A stretch of 64,000 nt of DNA from Paulinella micropora (lineage: Eukaryota; Cercozoa; Imbricatea; Euglyphida), in NCBI GenBank assembly GCA_009731375.1, contig BJOX01000030.1, positions 223,221 through 287,220 on the forward strand. Reading direction: 5' to 3'. Both the position numbers and the translations under genes were made by a program. Shown in pieces: positions 54,973 to 64,000 of this stretch. Each line of letters begins with the position of its first letter. The first letter of the stretch is position 1. Under the pieces are notes generated by a model. The model was not told the origin of the DNA and did not search any database. It was given only the letters and a program-made list of their open reading frames with translations.

Positions 54973-56028
54973 ACGTAATTCAGTAAGTAACGATCTCAGT
55001 GAGTATGTCAGAGAAAAAATAAGTAAATAAGTAATTAAGGGTTTCTTCTGCTATTCTTGCATGCTGGGGCCGAGCAAGCAATTTTAGATAATAGGTATGT
55101 ACATGAGTAAGTAAATAAATATGTTAAGTGAGTGAGTTTGTGAAAAAGTAAGTTGATAAGTAATCAAGCGTTTATTGTGCTGTTCTTGCCTGTTGTAGCC
55201 GAGGAAGCGTAACGTGGGTAAGTAAGTAAATGACAGGTAACGTAGGTAAGTAAGTAAATGACAGGTAACGTAGGTAAGTAAGTAAATGACAGGTAACGTA
55301 GGTAAGTAAGTAAATGACAGGTAACGTAGGTAAGTAGGTAAATGACAGGTAACGTAGGTAAGTAAGTAAATGACAGGTAACGTAGGTAAGTAAGTAAATG
55401 ACAGGTAACGCAGGTAAGTGGGTAAATGACAGGTAACATAGGTAAGTAAGTAAATGACAGGTAACGTAGGTAAGTAAGTAAATAACAGGTAACGTAGGTA
55501 AGTAAGTAAATGACAGGTAACGTAGGTAAGTAGGTAAATGACAGGTAACGTAGGTAAGTAAGTAAATGACAGGTAACGTAGGTAAGTAGGTAAATGACAG
55601 GTAACGTAGGTAAGTAAGTAAATGACAGGTAACGTAGGTAAGTAGGTAAATGACAGGTAACGTAGGTAAGTAAGTAAATGACAGGTAGCGTAGGTAAGTA
55701 GGTAAATGACAGGTAACGTAGGTAAGTAGATAAATGACAGGTAGCGTTTAGATCACAGGTAACGTAGGTAAGTAAATAAATGAGCATGCAAGTGAGTGAG
55801 TGAGTAAGTGAGCGAGTGAGTGAGTGAGTGAGTGAGTAAGTAAGTAAGTAAGTAAGTTGTTTACTTATCTATGCATGGTGTATGTCTGCATGCATGCATG
55901 TATGCACGTATGTCAGGATATACCCTTTTACTTTTTCACTAACTCACTCACTTAACATATTTATTTACTTACTCACACGTATGTCAGGATATATCCTTGG
56001 GGATTGCGTGTCTGCTCTTTTGACGGTC

Positions 56029-56094
<66 letters not shown>

Positions 56095-57909
56095 AGCCAA
56101 AATGAGAACACACGCCAACGGCCGCACAATGTTAGACGTTAAGACTACGTATAACGACAATAGCATAGACACGTACCTACCTATCTGCCTACCTACCTAC
56201 CTACCTACCTACTTACCTACCTACCTACCTAAACACACACCTACCTACCTACCCACCTATACCTACCTACCTACCTACCTCCTTACCTTAGGCCCTGGCC
56301 AAATGAGAACACACGCCAACGACCATACAATATTAGATAACAAGACTACGTATAACGACAATAGCATAGACACGTACCTACCTATCTACCTACCTACCTA
56401 CCTACCTACCTACCTACCTACCTACCTTATCACACACCTACCTGCCTACCTAGCTACCTACCTACCTCCTTACCTTAGCCCTGTTATCTCCTTACCTTAG
56501 GCCCTGGCCAAATGAGAACACACGCCAACGGCCATACAATATTAGATGTCAAGACTACGTGTAGCGATAATAGCATGGACACCTACCTACTTATCTACCT
56601 ACCTACCTACCTACCTACCTATCTATCTACCTACCTACCTACCTACCTACCTACCTACCTACCTTATCACACACCTATCTGCCTACCTCGCTACCTACCT
56701 CCTTACCTTAGCCCTGCTACCTCCTTACCTTAGTCCCTGGCCAAATGAGAACACACGCCAACGGCCATACAATATTAGATGTCAAGACTACGTATAACGA
56801 CAATAGCATAGACACCTACCTACCTATCTACCTACCTACCTACCTACCTACCTACCTTATCACACACCTACCTGCCTACCTAGCTACCTACCTACCTCCT
56901 TACCTTAGCCGTGCTATCTCCTTACCTTAGGCCCTGGCCAAATGAGAACACACGCCAACGGCAACACAATATTAGATGTCAAGACTACGTGTAGCGATAA
57001 TAGCATGGACACCTACCTACCTACTTACCTACCTACCTACCTACCTACCTACATATCTACACACATACCTACCTACCTACGTACTAACCCAGGTCCTGCC
57101 CAAATGAGAGCAGACGCCAACGGCCACACAATGTTTGACGTTGCGACTACGTGTGTGTGTAGATATGTAAGGTAGGTAGGTAGGTAGGTAGGTAGGTAGG
57201 TAGGTAGGTAGGTAGGTGTCCAGCCCAAATGAGAACACACAATGTTTGACGTTGCGACTACGTGTGTGTAGATATGATACCTACCTACCTACGTACTCAC
57301 TTAGGTCCGGCCCAAATGATCACACACGCCAACGGTTACACAATATTTGACGTTGCGACTACGCGTGTGTGTATATATGTAGGTAGGTAGGTAGGTAGGT
57401 AGGTAGGTAGGTGTCCAGCCCAAATGAGAACACACGTCAACGGCCCGCACATTGTTTGACGTCGCGACTACGTGTGTGTAGATATGATACCTACCTACCT
57501 ACGTACTAACTTAGGTCCGGCCCAAATGATCACACACGCTAATGGCTACACAATATTTGACGTTACGCCTACGTGTAACGGAAATAATCGCACGGACTCT
57601 CCCGTCTTGGTGTATGTACACGCACATGCCGACCTACAGCAGCTGGTATATATTGCATGTATGCATGTATGTATATGTATATATGTATGTGTATGTATGT
57701 ATGTATGTATGTTTCTATGTATGTATATATCTATGTATCTATGTATCTATGCATCTATGTATCTATGTATCTATGTATCTACGTATCTGTGTATCTATGT
57801 ATCTATGCATCTATGTATCTATGTAGGTGCACCTCTTATTAAATGTAGCACAGAGCAGAAGGATTAACCCTTGCATACGTATAGTTTTTCTCGTCTTGCA
57901 GTCGGTCTC

Positions 57910-57979
<70 letters not shown>

Positions 57980-58058
57980 CCATCTATCTATCTATCTATC
58001 CATCTATCTATCTATCTATCTCTCTATCTGTCTCTCTATCTATCTATCTATCTATCTA

Positions 58059-58093
<35 letters not shown>

Positions 58094-58178
58094 CTCTCCT
58101 TTTTTTTTTTTTTTTCTCCTATTTTCAACTCCATTTTTTTTCTTCCTATTTTCAACTCAACCACGCCTTTCAATCAAA

Positions 58179-58257
<79 letters not shown>

Positions 58258-58291
58258 AGGAGCTGATAGACCAAGCATGATGGACCAAACA

Positions 58292-58361
<70 letters not shown>

Positions 58362-58366
58362 ATCTA

Positions 58367-58397
<31 letters not shown>

Positions 58398-58709
58398 CAT
58401 CTATCCATCTATCCATCCATCCATCCATGCATCCATCCATCCACACCCATCCACCCATCCATCCACCCATCCATCTATCTACCTATCTAGGTCTTTCTTG
58501 AAATGGCCCAGCTTCATTATTTATTCGAATGCAACGCAATCGCCGTTGTCTTTATCGAATCGTTAGACAACGATCCTCTGCTGTCGGATTTTCGAAAGTT
58601 GGTCAGCAGTTTGAGAGGTTATCTTATCTATTTATCATCTGTCTGTCTGTTTGTCTGTCTATCTATCTATCTATCTATCTGTCTATCTATCTATCTATCT
58701 ATCTGTCTG

Positions 58710-58749
<40 letters not shown>

Positions 58750-58778
58750 ATCTGTGTATCATATCTATGTATCCATCC

Positions 58779-58823
<45 letters not shown>

Positions 58824-58832
58824 CCTACCTAC

Positions 58833-58871
<39 letters not shown>

Positions 58872-59761
58872 CCTACCTACCTACCTACCTACCTACCTGC
58901 CTACCAACCTACCTACCTACCTGCCTACCTACCTACCTACCTACCTACCTTACATGTGCAGATACATCAAAAGACATTCAACTGCGCACGTTCAGTCGGC
59001 TGTTTTACGTGTACGCATACATGCGAAGCATGAATATGTCTCAAGTCTTTCTTCTTAGCCAAGATTACTTACCTTATACCGATTTAGTAGAGTTAGGACA
59101 TTACTACCGTGAATGTGGTATCAAGATTGGTGTTTCGAAAGACGTTATGGCCACACCCTACTACCACGCCTCTTCTCCTCCTTCTTCTTCTTCTTCTTCT
59201 CCTTCTTCTTCTTCTTCTTCTTCCTCCTCCTCCTCCTCCTCTTCCTCCTCCTCCTCCTCTTGCCAAGTGCAATTTGCTTACTTTGACACAGCGGCTTCTC
59301 TTCGTTCTCTGTTGGAGCATTTTTTTAATGCTGTCCTACGGGAGAAGACAATGGGATGGGCTGGGGCGGGCAATCAAGGCAGTAGACAGGAAAATAAAGG
59401 CAATAAAGAGGAAAATAAAGGTAATAGAGAGGGAAATAAAGGCAATAGAGAGGGAAATAAAGGCAATAGAGAGGGAAATGAAGGCAATAGAGACGGAAAT
59501 AAAGGGAATGCACAGGCAATCCACAGACAATCATCAAGGCAGTACACAGGAGAGAGTCATCACGGCAAGACACAGGCACAGTTCTGTGAGAGGAAGCTGA
59601 TTGCAGACATCGCACTGCATCATCCTCCCGATGATTCTATTACTTTCCTCTTTTGCGTCGTTTTGAACGGTTCTTGTGTGTTTGAAGCCAGCGATTTGAG
59701 AGAGGACGCTAACAGCCGTGCAAGCAACAAGAACCAAGACGATAATGCCAGCAACAACAAC

Positions 59762-59794
<33 letters not shown>

Positions 59795-60270
59795 GACAAC
59801 AACAATAACAACAACAACAACAACAACAACTACCGCAACAGCATGTGGCGTACTGCCTCCTCTTCCTCAAAGTGTCTTGACTTGCTCCAGGCTCAAACAT
59901 TGGGCAAGCATCTTGACTTGGACCAGACTCACACATTGGGTGAGCCCTGCACAATCTACTGTGCACAATACCACACTTGTGATTGTGTACATCTGCAGCG
60001 GCCAGCTCACAACAACAATAATAACACCAGCAACAACCACAACCATAACCGCAACCACAACCATAACCGCAACCACAACCATAACCGCAACAACAACAAC
60101 AACCATAACCATGGTCGCCAGTTGATGCACCCTTTACTCCTCCAGCACATCGCAATCACACCGACACATACCAACTTGCGCGTATATAAGAATAACTTGA
60201 TCAAGACGCTACCGGCGTGCATACGCAAGAAGCGGTACAAACTATCAAGGTTTGGTAACCTCGACACAAG
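54259..60270 (+). CDS. Multi-exon gene with a 1.3-kb low-complexity exon, product unknown
   Basis: Exons with AG/GT borders: 54259-54319 ([15 protein letters not shown]), 55988-56025 ([12 protein letters not shown]), 57515-57645 ([10 protein letters not shown] ... [14 protein letters not shown]), 58491-58617 ([20 protein letters not shown]) and 58962-60270 (435 codons). Phases agree between the first two and among the last three; an exon is probably missing between 56,025 and 57,515. A 15-nt micro-exon at 54018-54032 is possible upstream. The large exon contains conserved-looking stretches ([52 protein letters not shown]) separated by a Ser run, NKGNREG repeats, an Asn run and HNRNHN repeats. 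The 3' end lies beyond the LINE insertion or the window. No family recognised. Confidence 0.65.
54560..55200 (+). repeat. Four decayed copies of exon 54259-54319
   Basis: Copies at about 54,561-54,616, 54,764-54,818, 55,042-55,095 and 55,165-55,197 repeat CTGCTATTCTTGCATGCTG.GGCCGAGCAA, mostly with the ACAG-GT donor. They are separated by CTAT arrays and AAGTAAATAAGTAA spacers. The first copy is the one with an open frame and acceptor. Confidence 0.9.
55203..55768 (+). repeat. 28-bp minisatellite, about 20 copies, each with donor-like sites
   Basis: The unit consists of GTAAGTAAGTAAATGACAG plus GTAACGTAG. The second half of the array alternates AAGTAAG and AAGTAGG variants, giving a 56-bp higher-order period. 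Each unit carries ACAG-GTAACG and GTAG-GTAAGT, both good 5' splice-site matches. It appears to descend from the ATGACAG-GT exon end of the preceding exon copies. Confidence 0.95.
56096..57480 (+). repeat. Array of 100-230-bp units carrying the 5' part of exon 57515-57645
   Basis: About nine units (starting near 56,100, 56,309, 56,512, 56,745, 56,942, 57,104, 57,226, 57,315 and 57,422). Each has CCCAAATGA or CCAAATGAGA, ACACACGCCAACGG, ACAATATT.GA and ACTACGTGTA, followed by CTAC repeats. They decay from the intact exon, which is the last and only open copy. Adjacent pieces (GGTCCGGCCC) show the acceptor region is part of the unit. Confidence 0.9.
57646..58490. repeat. ATGT/ATCT, CT, T and CTAT arrays
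   Basis: Intron between exons 57515-57645 and 58491-58617, with unique islands at 57,830-57,905 and 58,258-58,292 that have no supported coding role. Confidence 0.9.
58620..58950. repeat. (CTAT)n and (CTAC)n intron
   Basis: Microsatellite intron running into the TGTGCAG acceptor of the large exon at 58,962. Confidence 0.95.
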
Positions 60271-60284
60271 GTACATCTATCTAC

Positions 60285-60288
60285 CTAC

Positions 60289-60348
<60 letters not shown>

Positions 60349-60359
60349 TGGTCTGTCTG

Positions 60360-60397
<38 letters not shown>
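60285..60397. repeat. (CTAT)n array between exon and LINE fragment
   Basis: Free of stop codons on this strand (reads Leu-Ser-Ile-Tyr), so it links the host exon and the retrotransposon fragment in one misleading 1015-codon frame. Confidence 0.95.
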
Positions 60398-60400
<3 letters not shown>

Positions 60401-61801
60401 ATGAAACTGTGGCTATACCAGCACTACGCTGTCCAGTCACTTGCCTGGCCATTTCTCACTTATGACCTCTGCTTATCTTTCGCCAAAACCCTTGAGAAAA
60501 TTGCGACCCGCTTCCTCAAAAAATGGGCCAATATCTACAAAAGAGCTCTGGTCTCTTGCCTTTACCGCCCACGCTCGAAATTCGGTCTACAGCTCCAATC
60601 CATCGTCTCTTTTTACCAGCGACTTCAAATCAACCGTGCTCAAATGCTGAAGTACTGCCCAGATAAACACCTCTCGTCCATTTATGCGATGAACCTGACG
60701 AAACACGAAACATTTCGAACTATCTGGAAACCAGAGCCTGTGCTCGAAAAGCTTGAGGCACAAGTTGATTTTGAATTCAAACATCGAGGCCAATCCGATC
60801 ATCTCGGACTTGGCCATGGTCGCTACCCAAAAGAACATTCCATCACAGACCGCAAAGACAGGGTTTTAGAATTAGCTGCTGAGACAATACTTGAGACAAC
60901 CACAGTGCATGACATGGACAAAGCCATGCAAGGGTGCTTCCTTCGTTTTGAAGACGCATGCCCCTTCGACCTCTCCTGGGCTCGCCTCATCGGAACCCGT
61001 AATCCCCGTTTAATCTCTTGGGTCATCAACGCAAGCACAAACTCGGTTATTACCCCCGACCTTAGACGTCTGTGGGGAATCATTCCCAACAACAAGTGTG
61101 CCCTCTGTTCTGGTCAAGCACATCTATGCCACATCCTCTCCGGTTGCCATGTTGCCCTCAAACAAGGCCGCTATACCTGGCGTCATGACTCTGTGCTCTG
61201 CACTATTGAAGCTCCCCTTCAAAAACACATCGAGAGCCATAACAAACGCTCCCCTATAGACCAAAATGAATCAAAGTCTATGTTTGTGAAAGAGGGCGAG
61301 CAGAAGCCTAAGAGACAGTCATTTCATCGACCATCCCTGCTTGACACTGCAAACGATTGGCAACTCCAAACCCAATACACCGGTTCTGAGCAAGCCTTTC
61401 CTGTCCACATTTGTGTCACTGACCTCCGCCCCGATATCGTTGTCTGGTCACTGTCTACCAAGATATGTATTCTGATCGAGCTAACGTGCCCGGTCGAGGA
61501 AAACATCCTTGACGCACGAGCCTACAAGACCAACCGATACAACAAGCTCAAATCTCAAATCGAGGACAACGGATGGACCTGCCACCTTCGACCAATCGAA
61601 TGCGGGGCTCGCGGCATGGTATCGTTCTCTGTTCATCGATGTTTCCGCGCCTTGGGTTTTTCCCATCCCCAATCCAAATCCCTTTGCTTCAAGCTATCCT
61701 CCTGCGTAGCTCGTTGCTCTTTTGCGATTTATCGCTCCTGTGCAGTCAAAAATTGGACTAATCTTCCTCTAGTCCGTATTGGTGACTGCATTCCATCATA
61801 G
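60398..61801 (+). mobile_element. 5'-truncated non-LTR retrotransposon, C-terminal part with restriction-like endonuclease
   Basis: 467 open codons starting near [18 protein letters not shown], the region just after the reverse-transcriptase core in RLE-type LINEs. Later features: a Cys/His zinc-knuckle CALCSGQAHLCHILSGC (61,097-61,147), RHDSVL, then RPDIV (61,427 on), ILIELTCP and a downstream Lys, the PD-(D/E)xK pattern of the restriction-like endonuclease. This nuclease nicks the target DNA for target-primed reverse transcription. The reverse-transcriptase catalytic region is missing, so the copy cannot move alone. It has no internal stop, which suggests a recent insertion. It lies in an intron of the unknown gene, same strand, and ends TAG at 61,799-61,801. 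Confidence 0.85.
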
Positions 61802-61950
61802 CCGTCCAGTGTTGCATAGCCCGGGCTAGGTCCCTGCGGGGGTTTAGGCCTCATACAATGTCATCATTGTAGCTTGCGCAAGCTTACGGTGCTCAAAACA
61901 CTTGGACTAACGGCTTCCTTTTCTTTCTCTTCTTCCTTATCCTCCCACTC
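61802..61950 (+). mobile_element. Probable 3' UTR of the LINE
   Basis: 150 bases of non-coding, CT-rich toward the end, containing a TACAATGTCATCATTGTAG hairpin near 61,854-61,872. It joins repeat B directly, so B could be the terminal part of the LINE 3' UTR or an adjacent insertion. Confidence 0.5.
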
Positions 61951-62113
61951 TCCATTCCTAGATTGCCTTTTTCTTCAACGTCCTTCCTCCTCTTCTTTTT
62001 CCAGAACACAGTCTACCCGTGATTCCCATCCCGGACACATGCACAGTACACAAATTATTGTTTGATGTGAAACTGCGTTCCTTTGCAAGGACTACATTCC
62101 TTTGCGACATCTC
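61951..62113 (+). repeat. Dispersed repeat B, plus-strand copy
   Basis: Runs from CCTAGATTGCC to GCGACATCTCAT and then (CTAT)n. Inverted relative to 783-943. Confidence 0.92.
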
Positions 62114-62136
62114 ATCTATCTATCTATCTATCTATC

Positions 62137-62494
62137 CGGGGGGGTTGCAGAGGGCCAGCTGCGCAGTGCTCCGGCCTAAAACCAAACCCCCTGTAGTGAC
62201 GATTTTGTGTCCGCCGTTAATCGCGCGCAGCGCAAGGGCTAAACAGGCAACCAACTCCTGACCATGGCTGATGAAGTCGGGGCGTGATGCAAAGGGTTGA
62301 TGAAGTCGGGGTTGTAGAAGGTAACTCACAACGAGCGTGAACTCCTGAAACCTCGGCTTGTTTGTGGCATCATCTCCTTAGGGCACACGCTCCTGGGGAG
62401 TGTTCTAGTGTTGTCCCGTATAGTTCAAAAGGGCTCGGCTACCTTTCGGCTTGAACTGGGCACAGACACCAACCACAGCGAGACAGTGGTTGGT
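62137..62494. repeat. Dispersed repeat A, inverted copy
   Basis: Reverse complement of 196-620 over most of its length, truncated by the gap at 62,495-62,596. The GATGAAGTCGGGG duplication and the hairpin CAACCACAGCGAGACAGTGGTTG are conserved. Confidence 0.9.
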
Positions 62495-62596
62495 NNNNNN
62501 NNNNNNNNNNNNNNNNNNNNNNNNNNNNNNNNNNNNNNNNNNNNNNNNNNNNNNNNNNNNNNNNNNNNNNNNNNNNNNNNNNNNNNNNNNNNNNNN

Positions 62597-63302
<706 letters not shown>

Positions 63303-63461
63303 AGGGAGTACATAGGCCATTGGTCCTTTTCAATGGGCTGATTGGTATAAAGCTCCTAGAGTAATGTTCTATGCCGTCACTTCCTTTATTCCACCGATTG
63401 GTGTGGAGACTTTCCTTATGGAATGGAGGACTGGATGCACATGGCCTTTTGGCTCAGCAAT
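63303..63461. repeat. Dispersed repeat C, third copy
   Basis: Nearly identical to 45,006-45,164, ending at a 200-base gap after GCTCAGCAAT. Confidence 0.88.
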
Positions 63462-63661
63462 NNNNNNNNNNNNNNNNNNNNNNNNNNNNNNNNNNNNNNN
63501 NNNNNNNNNNNNNNNNNNNNNNNNNNNNNNNNNNNNNNNNNNNNNNNNNNNNNNNNNNNNNNNNNNNNNNNNNNNNNNNNNNNNNNNNNNNNNNNNNNNN
63601 NNNNNNNNNNNNNNNNNNNNNNNNNNNNNNNNNNNNNNNNNNNNNNNNNNNNNNNNNNNNN

Positions 63662-63746
63662 TATCGTCAATTCTTCGTACTCCCCTCACGGGTGAGACGA
63701 TGGAGGCGCATGTGCAGAAATGCATCAGCCATTGACAGAGAAGCAC
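63662..63746 (+). mobile_element. tRNA-derived SINE, 3' fragment after gap
   Basis: Starts at the gap edge and matches the last 85 bases of the SINE, followed by ATT repeats. Confidence 0.9.
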
Positions 63747-63755
63747 TATTATTAC

Positions 63756-63790
<35 letters not shown>

Positions 63791-63791
63791 G

Positions 63792-64000
63792 TGGCACCGC
63801 GATAGCCCAGTGGTTAAGGTCTACCATCTGGGACCTGTCGCCAGTTCGGTGCCAGTATTTTCAAAGGATATTTTCTTTGAAAGTATTGGTCTGTCTGGAA
63901 GGCTTGGAGCTGCCTTGCGGGGGTGTCAGTAGAGCCTATCGTCAAATCTTCGTACTCCCCTCGCGGGTGAGACGATGGAGGCACATGTGCAGAAATGCAT
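63792..64000 (+). mobile_element. tRNA-derived SINE, diverged copy running off the window
   Basis: A box TAGCCCAGTGG is intact, but the B-box region is shortened (CCAGTTCGGTGCC). The internal 31-base duplication differs and the sequence is clearly older than the 37-kb pair. Confidence 0.85.

Noticed and set aside
55203-55768. CRISPR-like array
   Set aside because: Units are directly tandem with no unique spacers, the genome is eukaryotic, and the unit derives from an exon end.
58754-61801. Single 1015-residue host protein
   Set aside because: It joins a spliced exon ending at 60,270, a CTAT intron and a LINE endonuclease fragment; a GT donor at 60,271 ends the exon.

Overview
This is nuclear DNA of a eukaryote. 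Protein-coding information is split into small GT-AG exons scattered through very large amounts of simple-sequence DNA: GATA/CTAT, ATGT/ACAT, CT/GA, GAA/GAG, ATT and AGT arrays. There is a tRNA-derived SINE with an ATT tail, a 5'-truncated non-LTR retrotransposon with a restriction-like endonuclease, and a block of decayed large-DNA-virus genes. I cannot name the species. A protist or alga, or an early-branching marine animal, would fit. Many short N gaps abut poly-G or microsatellites and look like assembly gaps.

Layout. 1-2.2 kb: microsatellites, dispersed repeats A and B, and two exon-like pieces of a minus-strand gene. 2.7-10.65 kb: an 8-kb inverted-repeat structure with similar unique arms around ATGT/ACAT satellite and an AT-rich core. 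11.3-26.7 kb: a proline iminopeptidase gene (+) whose 23 exons I could join with consistent phase to a 443-codon reading frame. It carries a mitochondrial-type presequence and a hydrophobic segment ahead of a normal S33 alpha/beta-hydrolase core. 27.8-28.8 kb: two overlapping unknown ORFs (-). 30.1-35.9 kb: broken viral primase/helicase genes and a YqaJ-like nuclease. 36.3-41.1 kb: an unknown multi-exon gene (+) with a Cys4 motif. 42.2-43.1 kb: a broken nicotinamidase-like gene. 44.1-51.0 kb: a glutaredoxin-like/DEP-domain gene (-). 51.2-53.9 kb: AGT arrays between two divergent genes. 54.3-60.3 kb: an unknown gene (+) with a 1.3-kb low-complexity exon. 60.4-61.8 kb: LINE remnant. 61.9-64 kb: inverted copies of repeats A and B, then SINEs.

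The most striking feature cuts across the genes. Many exons are accompanied by decayed tandem copies of one edge of that exon plus the adjoining intron end. At 36,428-36,493 one such event is still a perfect 33-bp duplication across a splice donor. The introns seem to grow by repeated copying of exon-intron boundaries, followed by microsatellite expansion, with one intact exon kept in each case. In most introns the pyrimidine-rich microsatellite strand is also the coding strand, and several arrays run directly into the 3' splice site.
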